This document shows, piece by piece, positions 24,639-33,943 of a stretch of 64,000 nucleotides of DNA. Source of the stretch: Bacteroidales bacterium (lineage in GTDB: Bacteria; Bacteroidota; Bacteroidia; Bacteroidales; Azobacteroidaceae); contig BHEP01000001.1 in NCBI GenBank assembly GCA_003851245.1, positions 1 through 64,000 on the forward strand, in the 5' to 3' direction. The translations under genes were made by a program, and so were the position numbers. The notes under the pieces were generated by a model. The model saw only the letters and a list, made by a program, of their open reading frames with translations, ran no database searches and was not told the DNA's origin. Positions within the stretch are counted from its first letter, which is position 1. Each line of letters starts with the position of its first letter.

Positions 24639-25142
24639 ATGAAACCTATACTGTTTAGAAATAAAATTTTAAGCTTGCAAGAAAATATGATGAATTTTGC
24701 ATTAATGCTGACCTCCAACAGAGAGGCGGCGCAAGATCTTTTGCAAGAAACTACGCTAAAAGTCTTGGATAGCGAGGCTAAATATATTCAAGATCTTAAT
24801 TTTAAAGCTTGGGTAATGACTATTATGCGTAATATATTTGTTAATAATTATCGCAAAGTAGTTAGAAGTCAGATGATAATTGATCAAACGGAAGATTTAT
24901 ATCTTCTAAATTTATCTCACAATTCGGGCTTCGATACTCCAGAAGGGCTTTGCACTTTAAAAGAGATAAATACAGCAATAAATGCCTTGGATCCTGTGCT
25001 TAGGGTCCCTTTCTCAATGTTTCTTGCAGGGTATAAGTATTCTGAGATTTCAGTGCACTTGCAAGTGTCGATGGGAACCGTTAAGAGTAGGATTTTTTCA
25101 GCTCGCAAGGAGCTTCAGAATACACTTCGTGACATGAAATAA
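24639..25142 (+). CDS. ECF-type RNA polymerase sigma factor
   Basis: A sigma-70 ECF protein of about 167 residues. Region 2 (MMNFALMLTSNREAAQDLLQETTLKVLD, then FKAWVMTIMRNIFVNNYR) and region 4 (INALDPVLRVPFSMFLAGYKYSEISVHLQVSMGTVKSRIF) are complete. The frame is open back to an ATG at 24564, but that adds a hydrophobic, non-homologous leader. I prefer ATG 24639, which gives the standard MKPILFRNKILSLQ start. No anti-sigma gene follows. The next 700 bp are decayed sequence containing a repeat and a pseudogene, so a partner may have been lost. Confidence 0.9.
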   Translation: MKPILFRNKILSLQENMMNFALMLTSNREAAQDLLQETTLKVLDSEAKYIQDLNFKAWVMTIMRNIFVNNYRKVVRSQMIIDQTEDLYLLNLSHNSGFDTPEGLCTLKEINTAINALDPVLRVPFSMFLAGYKYSEISVHLQVSMGTVKSRIFSARKELQNTLRDMK

Positions 25143-25228
25143 TAGAGTTATATATTTACCTAAATTATTACAATTTGCTTATAACCAGCGTGTTTTGTTT
25201 TTATCATTCTCTTAGTTAAGTTGTCAAA
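25143..25228. repeat. Dispersed 86-bp repeat, copy 1
   Basis: This stretch is about 86 percent identical by eye to 48383-48467 (11 mismatches and one gap). It begins TAGAGTTAT and includes TTACAATTTGCTTATAA and a shared GTCAAA/CTCAAA end. It starts at the stop of the sigma gene and runs into a pseudogene. Confidence 0.8.
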
Positions 25229-25624
25229 GCTTGCATCCTCTTACTATCTGTTTCGCACTCTAGTTCATAAGTATGCTCTGGGTGCAGGTAAGAACTTGTT
25301 TGACATCTGTTTTGCCCAAGTCACCAGTGTTCAATCTGTTGATTTTCAGGTGAGTGGCAAGTAAGTTCGCAAGGACAGCAAATCGGTGGGCAGCAATTTG
25401 GCTTGGCTAAGCCGCTACGAGCTGATTCATGAGAGTTTGCGTTTCTTTTATAAGAAGTTCCTTGGTCGGGCGGATCTCTGACTGGTATAGCCAATGTTAT
25501 GCGCTTGTACCTGTTGAGAGGTTTTTACGCACTATTGAACGAACTTTATCGCCTCAAGGGTGAAATCTATTGCATTTTGAAGAGAGTCAAGAAGCAAGAA
25601 AGTGATACAGAATATGCGCATTAG
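25185..25624 (+). pseudogene. Decayed unidentified gene
   Basis: A plus-strand frame is open from 25185 and reads with protein-like composition (for example ASSYYLFRTLVHKYALGAGK). It is broken by an in-frame TAA at 25362-25364 and continues in the same frame (GSNLAWLSRYELIHESLRFF). It then needs a one-base frameshift near 25475-25480 to continue to IANVMRLYLLRGFYALLNEL and a stop at 25622-25624. Two lesions in about 145 codons indicate a dead gene. I cannot name the family; a transposon or surface-polysaccharide gene is possible. Its first part overlaps repeat copy 1. Confidence 0.6.
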
Positions 25625-25803
25625 TAAAAAATCAAATATAAAGGATAAAAAAAAGCCTTTTAGGAGTAGATTAAAATATAAAATATTAAAATGATCAGAA
25701 AAAAATTTTGCTTTTATACCCCATCTAAACGCAAAAAGCATTACTTTTGTGGGTACTTAGGATTTAGAGCGTCTCCTGTCGAAATGCTTTTAATCACAAC
25801 TTT

Positions 25804-25901
25804 GGGTCCACTCCGAAAAGGCCTTTTTGACCAGTCTAGCACCCTCGACAAGACTTGTGAGTCGGTCGTTTTCTCGGAAAAAAACTTTTCAGAGTGGACT
25901 C
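25804..25901. repeat. Inverted repeat before the PLEGD-tail gene
   Basis: The arms GGGTCCACTCCGAAAAG (25804-25820) and CTTTTCAGAGTGGACTC (25885-25901) match at 15 of 17 positions and enclose 64 bp. The right arm ends one base before the ATG of the next gene. It could be the terminal repeats of a miniature or decayed mobile element, or a long 5' leader stem. Confidence 0.65.
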
Positions 25902-25902
25902 A

Positions 25903-26262
25903 ATGAAACAAATATTGAATATGATAAAACGAAATTTAACGAATCTTTTTTTTATTATTGCTTTTCTTTTTGTCGTGCCTATTGGTATGACAGCTACTGA
26001 TTTTAGCAATAATAAAACTGTTGTGAATATGTCATCAGGTTTTTTGGCGGGTCCTTTTGAAGGTGTAGAAGATCCTATTCCCAGTCTTTTTGGTAATCCT
26101 GATGATAAACCGCTCTATGCTCCTCCTGGAGGTGATGGAGATGTAGGATTAGGAGTAGACGTTCCCCTTGAAGGGGATTGTTTGATATTGCTTTCTGCCT
26201 TGGGAGCATATTGTGTTTTTAAAAAGAGGAGAAAAATAATAGAAAAAATAATAGAAAAATAA
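25903..26262 (+). CDS. Small exported protein with PEP-CTERM-like sorting tail
   Basis: A 119-residue protein. A signal peptide ends near residue 30 (FLFVVPIGMTA). A Pro/Gly/Asp-rich mature part of about 55 residues follows. The tail has the tripartite form recognised by exosortases: PLEGD (88-92), a hydrophobic segment of about 14 residues (CLILLSALGAYCVF) and the basic cluster KKRRK (107-111). It resembles the PID-CTERM-type tails known in Bacteroidota. The start is placed at ATG 25903; a GTG at 25894 lies within the inverted repeat arm and a further ATG at 25921 is possible. It is 24 bp before the giant T9SS gene, probably in one transcript. The C-terminal codons form a 12-bp tandem duplication (KIIEKIIEK). 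Confidence 0.8.
   Translation: MKQILNMIKRNLTNLFFIIAFLFVVPIGMTATDFSNNKTVVNMSSGFLAGPFEGVEDPIPSLFGNPDDKPLYAPPGGDGDVGLGVDVPLEGDCLILLSALGAYCVFKKRRKIIEKIIEK
26231..26262. repeat. 12-bp tandem units at the gene end
   Basis: GAAAAATAATA, then GAAAAAATAATA and GAAAAATAAAT repeat with a period of about 12 bp. They encode the tail KIIEKIIEK and the TAA stop of the PLEGD-tail protein. Confidence 0.7.
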
Positions 26263-26286
26263 ATCAATGAATTAAATTTTACTTAT

Positions 26287-29200
26287 ATGAATATTATATC
26301 TAAGAGTATCATAAGCTTAATGCTTTTGATATTTTCCTTGACCTCCAGTGCTGGTATAGTTACTTGGGACTATTCTAAAACACAGGCAGATGATGTTTCT
26401 GTGGGTTCGAGTAAGGGGAGCGTTCTTACCTTTGGCTTTGAGCTGAACAAAACAATTACTGGTGCCACAGTTGTGGTAACTTTGCCCGAGGACGGTGATG
26501 AGTATGTGTTAAACTCTGCCGGCAGTCTTTCGCCTCAGGGCTTGATTTTTAAAACGCCCGTGTGGAATCCACAAAATAGGACAATCACCTTTGCTACAAA
26601 TGACAATAAAATTCCTGCTGGAGTGCAGGTGTATTATAAATTAGAGCGCATTGCTACAACATCGCTTTCGGATATGCTTTCTTCGGGTACTGCAAAGGTG
26701 GAAATAAAATCCAATAACCCCCTTGTTAATCCAATCAGACATATTACGTACAACTATTTGACGGCCTATTTCCTACTTACGGCTCCTCCCTCATTGCCCG
26801 TGGATCAGGTAGATTTGACCCTTCGTTTTGGCGATAATTGTCAGATTTTGAATCCCCATTCTTATACCGCCAAGGATTATAAATTTAAGTTGGCATGCTA
26901 TGGAGCCTCTGTGGACTCCGTAACCATAAGCTTAGAGATTAAGGAAAATGATGTCATTTTGTCAAATTGGCATAGTGATGCAGGAAATATTACAGAGATC
27001 ATACAAACTCATAATGGTGGAAAAACAAACTATCTATTATGCCTTGCTAAGGCAGACCTGCCAGGAGGGGATGGTTTTGATGATGATGAGAGCATAATTA
27101 TTTCGGTAAAAGTAGCAAAACTTCGTTGCGGATCGCAGGATGTTGCTATTTTTGCTTATTGGGGCGATCAGGCTTCGATATCCAATATAGGCATAGGCTC
27201 ATTTTCGGCAAATCCTTCGGCAGGAGGAGATCCCTTGCTACAAGCACCTTCTTGGAATTTGAATACTCCTAATCAATTTCATATGGACGGACGCTTGAAT
27301 TTGGCTTCCTCTAAAATAAGAAATAATGGAGGAGGACTTGCCACCGACCTTAAATATTCAGTTCGCAATTTTGATTATTCAGGAGGTGGAATATCTTATA
27401 TTGACACAGCATCTATTCGTTGTAAAGTGGGTAATGGTGTTTGGGAGAAACCTAGGAAAATAATAGTGGTAGACTCTACCAAGAGCTCTCTTAAGGGCGA
27501 TTATGATCTTAGACCAGATTTTATAGGATTGCCCTCTGGAGTGGAGGTTTATATAAATCAAGCGGTTCCTGCAGGCGCAGAAGTAACTGTAGAATGGGGC
27601 TTTGCCTATCCAGCACAGGCCTTGGCACATGAGCCCGACAAAAATATTCATTATCTTTTGGGACAACGTCTTATTGATAATTGGACTTACTCAAATATTT
27701 GTGCAGAACAAGAATATGAGACTTTTGAAATAGTAAGTTCTCCTTTTTTGATGGATACCTTGGTAACAGCTTCGGCTCCCCTATCTTTTCATCTAGGAAA
27801 AGATCAAAAGAAAACCCTCACCTTCGATGTGAAACTAAATCCAATGAATGACGCAAAGACTTTTGTGTCGGATCAAGCAAGATTTGCATTCAGAATTGCT
27901 GTTCGTGAAGGCTTGCGCTTGAATGTAGATTCTATTGCATATTGGAGCGAGGGCGACAAAAACTATAATTGGCCTATAAGTAATTTGAGCCAAAGAATAT
28001 CGGGCGACACTACAATCTATACTTTCGACCTAATTCGTGCAAATAGACCACCAAACGGGCTTTTTTATCAAGGCGATATTCGCTTAAATTTTGAAGGCGT
28101 ATGTAGTGGCAATAATATGCGGCATGTAGTTGAGATATTCAGCGATTATTATCCCTCAGGAACAAATACAGGGGGAGGAAGAGGCGATGTCGTTTTCAAA
28201 AACATATTGCAGTTTTATCAATATATTACTGTAAGTTGTGGAGATGGCGAAGGAGTTGGATACTTTATTGATATAGAGAGATTAACAATAGGATGGAAGG
28301 ATGATAATAATGATGGAATACCCGACGCTTTGGGAGTGAAGGCCGACAAGTCAAAGTTGAACCACCTGCACTTGATTCCTAACGATAGCCTTAAAATTTC
28401 TTTCAGTTCTATACTTTCTGCTCAGGCTATTGCAGCAAAAAAATTATATGTTCTTATACATACAGATAAAATAGGTTATGACTTTAATTTGCTTTCTTTT
28501 CACAAACCCACGGTAAAGCTCAATGGGCAAATTAATGAAAAGCTGAAGATAAAACTAATAAGAGATAAGGAGATAACATCACATATTTTTGGTTCTGAAA
28601 AATATGTAGGATATGCTTGGGAATTAAGCTTCTTGAGCTCGCAAGACCTTTCTGCATCCGATGTTATTGACGTAAGTATTGGGGCAGTAGCAATTCCTTC
28701 ATTGGTTGATGGCACCTATCCATTTACCCTCACAACATTGTTTTATGCCACTCTTAATGGGGTAGTCAATCCTTTCTTGCCAGGCGAGCATCAAATTGGA
28801 GATGTAGAATACAAGAAAAACTTCACCTATTATAGGGCTAAAGGTTTGCAGTATTCTTCAGGAACTGGCTTGGAAAATGAATTTAATGGAAGAGAAACCA
28901 AGGCAACAAAAAATGCTTATTACTATTTTACTGGAGGTTTGGCTCCTGGTTATGGACCTTTTGAATATAGGCATGTAAGTATGGTCGATTCAGTAAAATT
29001 CCTTGTTCCCAAGGCCTTTCATATGCACGACAAGCAAGATTTTGGACTTATCTATTATCTTGGAACACAGGAGCCCGAGCGGTATTTTCAAAAAGCCCTG
29101 CTTCCTATTCGCAGCTACCTTGAAGGAGTAGATACAGTGAAGGTATACAAGCTTGGTGATGATTATTTTGATGTAAATTGGACTAATGACAATACCAAGG

Positions 29201-32200
29201 CCTCACTTCCTGATGGCTATTATGCGCAATGGCTGAATGTAAAAATAACATCGCCAATGGTAGCCCCTGTTAAGCAATACAAGTTTCCTATTACCGCCTA
29301 TGTCAATAGTGCTAGTGAAACCGCCAATGTGCCTCTTCTTGGCGGCAAGTTTGAAGATTTCTTTATTGTTGACTACAAGGATCCAGGAAGCATAAGGATG
29401 GAATTAAATGACCCTAGCTCAAAGGATGTTTTGCAAGAGAATATTTCATGGCAGATTAATCTTAATACAAGTTATAATAATACTTCAAATGATGTTTGGC
29501 TGTATCTTGATGGCCCCGTTTCGGGAGCTAAACTCACCGTGGGTTCAGCAACATATATTGGTCAGGGGCAAGATGGACGTTGGATACACGTCCCTTCCAT
29601 TGCTGCCTTAAGTACTATTAGCGGGTCTTTGAGCATGATTTATCGAGGAGCTGGCGATTGTGGAAATGACAATATGACAGTCTATAGCTTCTTTGATAGG
29701 GATGTTCAGACCAGTGGCACATGGCAGCCTTATCCTGTTTTGAATAATAGCAGCTTTAATAAAAATAATGGTTTTGTAAACTCCATTTTGACAGTTAACT
29801 TCTTAGATGTTCCGTCTAGGATCTATGGAAGTATAAGTCCTTTGGCACACTCAGCAAAACATCCTTCTAACCTAAGTTCGGGTCTTTATGGACTTTCTAC
29901 AATCAAAGTAGGGCCGACTCAATCTCCAAAACATTTTCCTTTTGAAGTTAAATTTACAACAGAGGGAGGATTGGGAGCTGTAAAAAATGTTAGAGCAGTT
30001 GTAAATTTCCCCAAGGGAATAAAATATCTTGCTAATTCTGCCTATATTGAATATGAAGGACAAAACATAGCAGTAGCTGGTAGTTTGGAGCAGCACTTAC
30101 GAACACTTCACGGTACGGCTATGCCCAAAAACCTCTTGATTAACTTAGGCGATGCCAGCAATCCATTGCTGGGAGCCAATGGTGAAATATTGGGAGGGAA
30201 AGTTGCAGTACTTCGCATGCTCCTTGAGCCTACCTGCGAGATAGGTATGTTGGCACATAAAATATCGTTGAATATTTTTGGAAATAAAATTTGTGGCCTT
30301 GCTGCCATTGGCAATGGTGAGCATACTTACAGTTCTAGTTCGCTTCAATTGCGCGACTTTATAACCTCGTTTGATGCTACATTACAATTGAAATATGCCC
30401 CAGTAGCTAATTTTAGCTGCGAGGATGGCAAAAGCAAGGTAGATGTAAGCCTTAAATTTAGAAAGATTACAAAAGCCGATGTCAGTGTTACCGATTCCAT
30501 TATTATCTCTATGCCCCGATGGTATAATATAGAAGGAAATATTTCGTATGCGCTACCTGCAGGGTTAAATCCCAACAATCAACAAATAATTGTACCTGCT
30601 GAGTCGGGAGTAGTTTCTGCTGGACAAATGGTTAATAGGGTTGTGGGTGACGAAAGAAGTATCTTGTGGACTCTCCCTAAGGCTTATTTTGATGCCTTGG
30701 CTGCCAATAATATTGCAGGTCAGCCCGAAGGGTCTAAGAATGCCTATACTTTCAAGTTGGCCTTTGATCAAACGGCTGCTGCTGGAACTGGGGGTGTATT
30801 TCATGCAGCTATCATAGCTTCTGTATCTCCCTCGGAGCATTGTCCTAAGGTAAGTGGTAAAATTGTGCACGTTGATTCAGTATTGATCAATGCCACCAAT
30901 GCCACCACTTGGAACGGAAGCCTTAATTCTGATTGGAACAATGTAGACAACTGGTCTGCGGGTATTCCTGGTAAATGTACGGATGTGATAATTGAATATG
31001 TCGCCAACTTACCTTCAATAAATTCTCAAACGAAGGCTGTTGCAGCAAAAGTTCATTTTGACGCCCATGCATCCATAGGAGGAGTGCCGCACTTGACTTA
31101 CACAAGCTCTACCGCCAAAATGGGAGTTCGCCCCAATAGATGGTATTTGCTGTCTTCGCCATATCAAAACATGTATTCTGGAGATTATGTGATCTCTCCA
31201 ACAAGGTTGCTTCCTACAGTTTACATGAGGAAATATCAGGCAAGCTATCCTGACAACGCTTCTATAGGAAAAAAAGTTGCTACTTGGACGAGGGCATTTA
31301 GCTTCCAAAATGAATTGCTTAGCACTGGAAATGGCTTTGCCGTTTGGGTGGACGATGACATCAATTCAAATGCCTATTTTAGTTTCCCTAAAGACTCAAT
31401 GGCTTATGCGCGATACTATAATGGAACTGTTACAGGTTTTGATGTTATTCCTAGCAGAGCGAATAATGGTAGGTTTGTCTATGAAGGAAACCCTGGCTAC
31501 AATGCTTTAAATAAGAATTTCTCTATCAATGCCGATAATAGTACCGATGCAGCTTATACCGAAATGTTGGTTGCCAATCCTTTTATGTCACATTTGGATA
31601 TGACCAAATTTTATGCTGCCAATAAGTCAAAGATAGAACCCGTGTTTTATGTTTGGTCAAGCACAACTTTTGATGTAGGTAGGGTGCCTATTCAAACAGG
31701 TGATGCGCAATTGGGTACCGGTGATATTTACATTGCTCCTATGCAGTCTTTTATTATAACAAAGAAGGCAGGCGTGACTGATGCCAGTGGTTTGGTGTTT
31801 ACGCCAGAAATGTCGATTGCACAGACCGGACAAAAACTACGAAATGTGGGAATTGGCAATCATAATCGATTCAATTTGGATGTATACCATAATGGAAGTA
31901 GAAATAGTGGAATTGCTATTGAGCAAAACAATTTTTCAAGCAATGGATTTAAGTCCTCTGAAGATGCTATTACCATTTTCTCTGACGATAAAAATTATGT
32001 AGAATCTGTCATTTTGTCTGCAATAGTTGACAAAAGAGAGCTTTCTATAAACTCCGTCTTAGATTTTAGTGAAGATATTGAATTGGGTATTCGCACAAAA
32101 ATCAAGGGAGATATTGTTTTCAAAATTTCTGATTTGGCAGGAGTATTGAGTACTGAGAATATTTATTTGGAAGATAGACTTAAGGGCGTTTTGCATGACC

Positions 32201-32535
32201 TTAGAAGCAATCCAGAATATACTTTCGCTCATGATGGTGGTGATATAAGCGCTCGTTTTTTCTTGAAGATAACAAAAGATCTGACATCAATAGATGATTT
32301 GAGAGGAGGCGACGTTAAGATTTATGCCAATGAGGGTACTGTCAATGTTAGCAGTGATATTGATAACCCAATTCGCAGAATTGAAATTTATAGCACACAG
32401 GGCAGTCTGATTGCAGTAAGAGAGGGTTTAAACACCAATATGTTGGCAATAGATTTGCCTTACCAAAATCAAATGGTAGTGGTTAAGGTACAAACCGAGA
32501 AGTCGAATAAAATGGAGAAAGTACTTCTTCGCTAA
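26287..32535 (+). CDS. Giant T9SS-exported surface protein
   Basis: A 2082-residue protein in one uninterrupted frame. It starts with a signal peptide (MNIISKSIISLMLLIFSLTSSA). The long middle is beta-rich, with repeated Ig-like or adhesin-like segments of low mutual identity. Around residues 1540-1600 lies a segment (NVDNWSAGIPGKCTDVIIEY) typical of Bacteroidota surface proteins. The C-terminal 80 residues form a type A T9SS sorting domain: IKIYANEG-like strand, IRRIEIYSTQGSLI, and the final MVVVKVQTEKSNKMEKVLL. This domain is removed and the protein anchored or released by the T9SS PorU system. An adhesin or matrix protein role is likely but unproven. A strong terminator follows. Confidence 0.88.
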   Translation: MNIISKSIISLMLLIFSLTSSAGIVTWDYSKTQADDVSVGSSKGSVLTFGFELNKTITGATVVVTLPEDGDEYVLNSAGSLSPQGLIFKTPVWNPQNRTITFATNDNKIPAGVQVYYKLERIATTSLSDMLSSGTAKVEIKSNNPLVNPIRHITYNYLTAYFLLTAPPSLPVDQVDLTLRFGDNCQILNPHSYTAKDYKFKLACYGASVDSVTISLEIKENDVILSNWHSDAGNITEIIQTHNGGKTNYLLCLAKADLPGGDGFDDDESIIISVKVAKLRCGSQDVAIFAYWGDQASISNIGIGSFSANPSAGGDPLLQAPSWNLNTPNQFHMDGRLNLASSKIRNNGGGLATDLKYSVRNFDYSGGGISYIDTASIRCKVGNGVWEKPRKIIVVDSTKSSLKGDYDLRPDFIGLPSGVEVYINQAVPAGAEVTVEWGFAYPAQALAHEPDKNIHYLLGQRLIDNWTYSNICAEQEYETFEIVSSPFLMDTLVTASAPLSFHLGKDQKKTLTFDVKLNPMNDAKTFVSDQARFAFRIAVREGLRLNVDSIAYWSEGDKNYNWPISNLSQRISGDTTIYTFDLIRANRPPNGLFYQGDIRLNFEGVCSGNNMRHVVEIFSDYYPSGTNTGGGRGDVVFKNILQFYQYITVSCGDGEGVGYFIDIERLTIGWKDDNNDGIPDALGVKADKSKLNHLHLIPNDSLKISFSSILSAQAIAAKKLYVLIHTDKIGYDFNLLSFHKPTVKLNGQINEKLKIKLIRDKEITSHIFGSEKYVGYAWELSFLSSQDLSASDVIDVSIGAVAIPSLVDGTYPFTLTTLFYATLNGVVNPFLPGEHQIGDVEYKKNFTYYRAKGLQYSSGTGLENEFNGRETKATKNAYYYFTGGLAPGYGPFEYRHVSMVDSVKFLVPKAFHMHDKQDFGLIYYLGTQEPERYFQKALLPIRSYLEGVDTVKVYKLGDDYFDVNWTNDNTKASLPDGYYAQWLNVKITSPMVAPVKQYKFPITAYVNSASETANVPLLGGKFEDFFIVDYKDPGSIRMELNDPSSKDVLQENISWQINLNTSYNNTSNDVWLYLDGPVSGAKLTVGSATYIGQGQDGRWIHVPSIAALSTISGSLSMIYRGAGDCGNDNMTVYSFFDRDVQTSGTWQPYPVLNNSSFNKNNGFVNSILTVNFLDVPSRIYGSISPLAHSAKHPSNLSSGLYGLSTIKVGPTQSPKHFPFEVKFTTEGGLGAVKNVRAVVNFPKGIKYLANSAYIEYEGQNIAVAGSLEQHLRTLHGTAMPKNLLINLGDASNPLLGANGEILGGKVAVLRMLLEPTCEIGMLAHKISLNIFGNKICGLAAIGNGEHTYSSSSLQLRDFITSFDATLQLKYAPVANFSCEDGKSKVDVSLKFRKITKADVSVTDSIIISMPRWYNIEGNISYALPAGLNPNNQQIIVPAESGVVSAGQMVNRVVGDERSILWTLPKAYFDALAANNIAGQPEGSKNAYTFKLAFDQTAAAGTGGVFHAAIIASVSPSEHCPKVSGKIVHVDSVLINATNATTWNGSLNSDWNNVDNWSAGIPGKCTDVIIEYVANLPSINSQTKAVAAKVHFDAHASIGGVPHLTYTSSTAKMGVRPNRWYLLSSPYQNMYSGDYVISPTRLLPTVYMRKYQASYPDNASIGKKVATWTRAFSFQNELLSTGNGFAVWVDDDINSNAYFSFPKDSMAYARYYNGTVTGFDVIPSRANNGRFVYEGNPGYNALNKNFSINADNSTDAAYTEMLVANPFMSHLDMTKFYAANKSKIEPVFYVWSSTTFDVGRVPIQTGDAQLGTGDIYIAPMQSFIITKKAGVTDASGLVFTPEMSIAQTGQKLRNVGIGNHNRFNLDVYHNGSRNSGIAIEQNNFSSNGFKSSEDAITIFSDDKNYVESVILSAIVDKRELSINSVLDFSEDIELGIRTKIKGDIVFKISDLAGVLSTENIYLEDRLKGVLHDLRSNPEYTFAHDGGDISARFFLKITKDLTSIDDLRGGDVKIYANEGTVNVSSDIDNPIRRIEIYSTQGSLIAVREGLNTNMLAIDLPYQNQMVVVKVQTEKSNKMEKVLLR

Positions 32536-32567
32536 ATCATGACTTTAATAATATTGGTCTAATATTC

Positions 32568-32604
32568 AAAAATGGCGACTGTTTTTACAGTCGCCATTTT
32601 TGTT
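32568..32604 (+). terminator. Terminator after the giant surface protein
   Basis: AAAAATGGCGACTGT (32568-32582) and ACAGTCGCCATTTTT (32587-32601) form a perfect 15-bp stem with a TTTT loop. Confidence 0.92.
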
Positions 32605-32628
32605 TAAAAGTAAAAATTGCTACTTTTG
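32600..32628 (+). promoter_or_regulatory. Promoter of the nitroreductase operon
   Basis: TTG (32600-32602) and TACTTTTG (32621-32628) with an 18-bp gap fit the Bacteroidota -33/-7 consensus. The -33 box is part of the preceding terminator's T-tract. Confidence 0.65.
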
Positions 32629-32657
32629 TATGATAATTAATTATTTATCCATAGAAT

Positions 32658-33188
32658 ATGAGTCATTTTGCAGAAATAATAAAAAGTAGACGAAGTATAC
32701 GCAAGTTTACCCAAGAAAAACTTACTCCCGAGCAGGTAGAGCAGCTGATGGCAACGGCATTGATGTCCCCAAGTTCCAAGCATAGCAATGCCTGGCAATT
32801 TGTGTTGGTAGAAGATAAGGCCGATTTGATGAAATTGTCGCATTGCAAGAGCTCTGGCTGCTCTTTTGTTGCAGACTGTGCCTTGGCAGTTGTAGTATTG
32901 ATTGACCCCCTACAAAGTGGGGCGCATATAGAAGATGCGTCTATTGCAGCCACCTATTTGCAGCTGCAGGCCGAAGATTTGGGACTAGGGTCGTGCTGGA
33001 TACAGGTTAGTGGTCGCGAAACGCAGGCAGGACAAGATTCTGAAGAAGCCATACGCGAGCTTTTTGACATTCCTTACCAATTGGTAGTGGCCTGTGTGAT
33101 AGCTATTGGAAACAAGGAAAAACCTGGAAAACCTTTCGACGAAGAAAAATTGCAGTGGGAGAAAATACATATTGGCAAATATGTATAA
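32658..33188 (+). CDS. Nitroreductase-family FMN oxidoreductase
   Basis: A 176-residue flavoprotein of the nitroreductase superfamily. The FMN phosphate motif is RRSIRKFTQEKL (residues 11-22), followed by MSPSSKHSNAWQFVLVED (the substrate and FMN region) and LGSCWIQVSGR. The family reduces nitro groups, quinones or flavins with NAD(P)H. The natural substrate cannot be told from the sequence. Its stop overlaps the next gene's ATG by 8 nt. Confidence 0.9.
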   Translation: MSHFAEIIKSRRSIRKFTQEKLTPEQVEQLMATALMSPSSKHSNAWQFVLVEDKADLMKLSHCKSSGCSFVADCALAVVVLIDPLQSGAHIEDASIAATYLQLQAEDLGLGSCWIQVSGRETQAGQDSEEAIRELFDIPYQLVVACVIAIGNKEKPGKPFDEEKLQWEKIHIGKYV

Positions 33189-33939
33189 GATTGTACTTCT
33201 TGGGGCAGGTAATTTGGCTAGCCAACTAGGTAGAAGTCTACAAGAGGTGGGTCATGAAATATTGCAAGTTTATAGTCGCAGCCACGATTCGGCCTCTCTT
33301 TTGGCACAAACAATGGGAGTGCCTTTTACAATCTCCCTTGCTGAGCTAAGAGACGATGCAGATATCTATCTCTTTGCATTGAGTGATGCCGCTCTGCCCG
33401 AAGTATTGTTGCAGATGCCAAAACTTGATGGTCTCTTTGTGCATACAGCAGGAAGTTTGGCCTTGGATGTTTTTGCAGGATATACCAGTCGTTATGGTGT
33501 TTTCTATCCCTTACAAACATTTAGTAAGCAGCGCAAAGTTTCTTTCGAGATGCTGCCTATTTTTATAGAAGCCAATAATCCTGAAGACGAAATGCTACTT
33601 GCCGATTTGGCACGATCCATATCTTCAAAAGTTCAAAGCCTGGATTCAGTTCAGCGCTCATATTTGCATTTAGCGGCTGTTTTTGCCTGCAACTTTAGCA
33701 ATCACCTTTATGCCCTTGCAGCAAAAATTTTGGAAGGTCAGGGTCTTGATTGGAAACTCTTGCTTCCTCTTATACAAGAGACAGCCTCTAAGGTGGAGGA
33801 AATGTCTCCCCCAGAAGCACAAACAGGACCAGCCCTTAGAGAGGATAGCATTGTTATGAACAAACACTTAAAAATGCTGAGAGATCCAAATGTAGCACAT
33901 ATCTACGATCTCTTGAGTCAGTCAATAATAATTATTTAA
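33181..33939 (+). CDS. DUF2520-type Rossmann protein (ProC/KPR-like)
   Basis: A 252-residue protein with an N-terminal NAD(P)-binding motif ([17 protein letters not shown]), then an oxidoreductase-like fold and a C-terminal helical domain ([19 protein letters not shown], residues about 160-250). It resembles pyrroline-5-carboxylate reductase-like DUF2520 proteins. The frame is open from 33106, but the ATG at 33181 is the likely start because it places the Rossmann glycines at residues 9-14 and overlaps the nitroreductase stop by 8 nt. Function is not known. The conserved order with kdsC suggests a common operon. Confidence 0.82.
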   Translation: MYKIVLLGAGNLASQLGRSLQEVGHEILQVYSRSHDSASLLAQTMGVPFTISLAELRDDADIYLFALSDAALPEVLLQMPKLDGLFVHTAGSLALDVFAGYTSRYGVFYPLQTFSKQRKVSFEMLPIFIEANNPEDEMLLADLARSISSKVQSLDSVQRSYLHLAAVFACNFSNHLYALAAKILEGQGLDWKLLLPLIQETASKVEEMSPPEAQTGPALREDSIVMNKHLKMLRDPNVAHIYDLLSQSIIII

Positions 33940-33943
33940 TTTT

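Noticed and set aside
25691-25906. 71-residue plus-strand ORF before the sorting-tail gene
   Set aside because: It reads through both arms of the inverted repeat, has no domain-like pattern, and overlaps the start of a better-supported gene.
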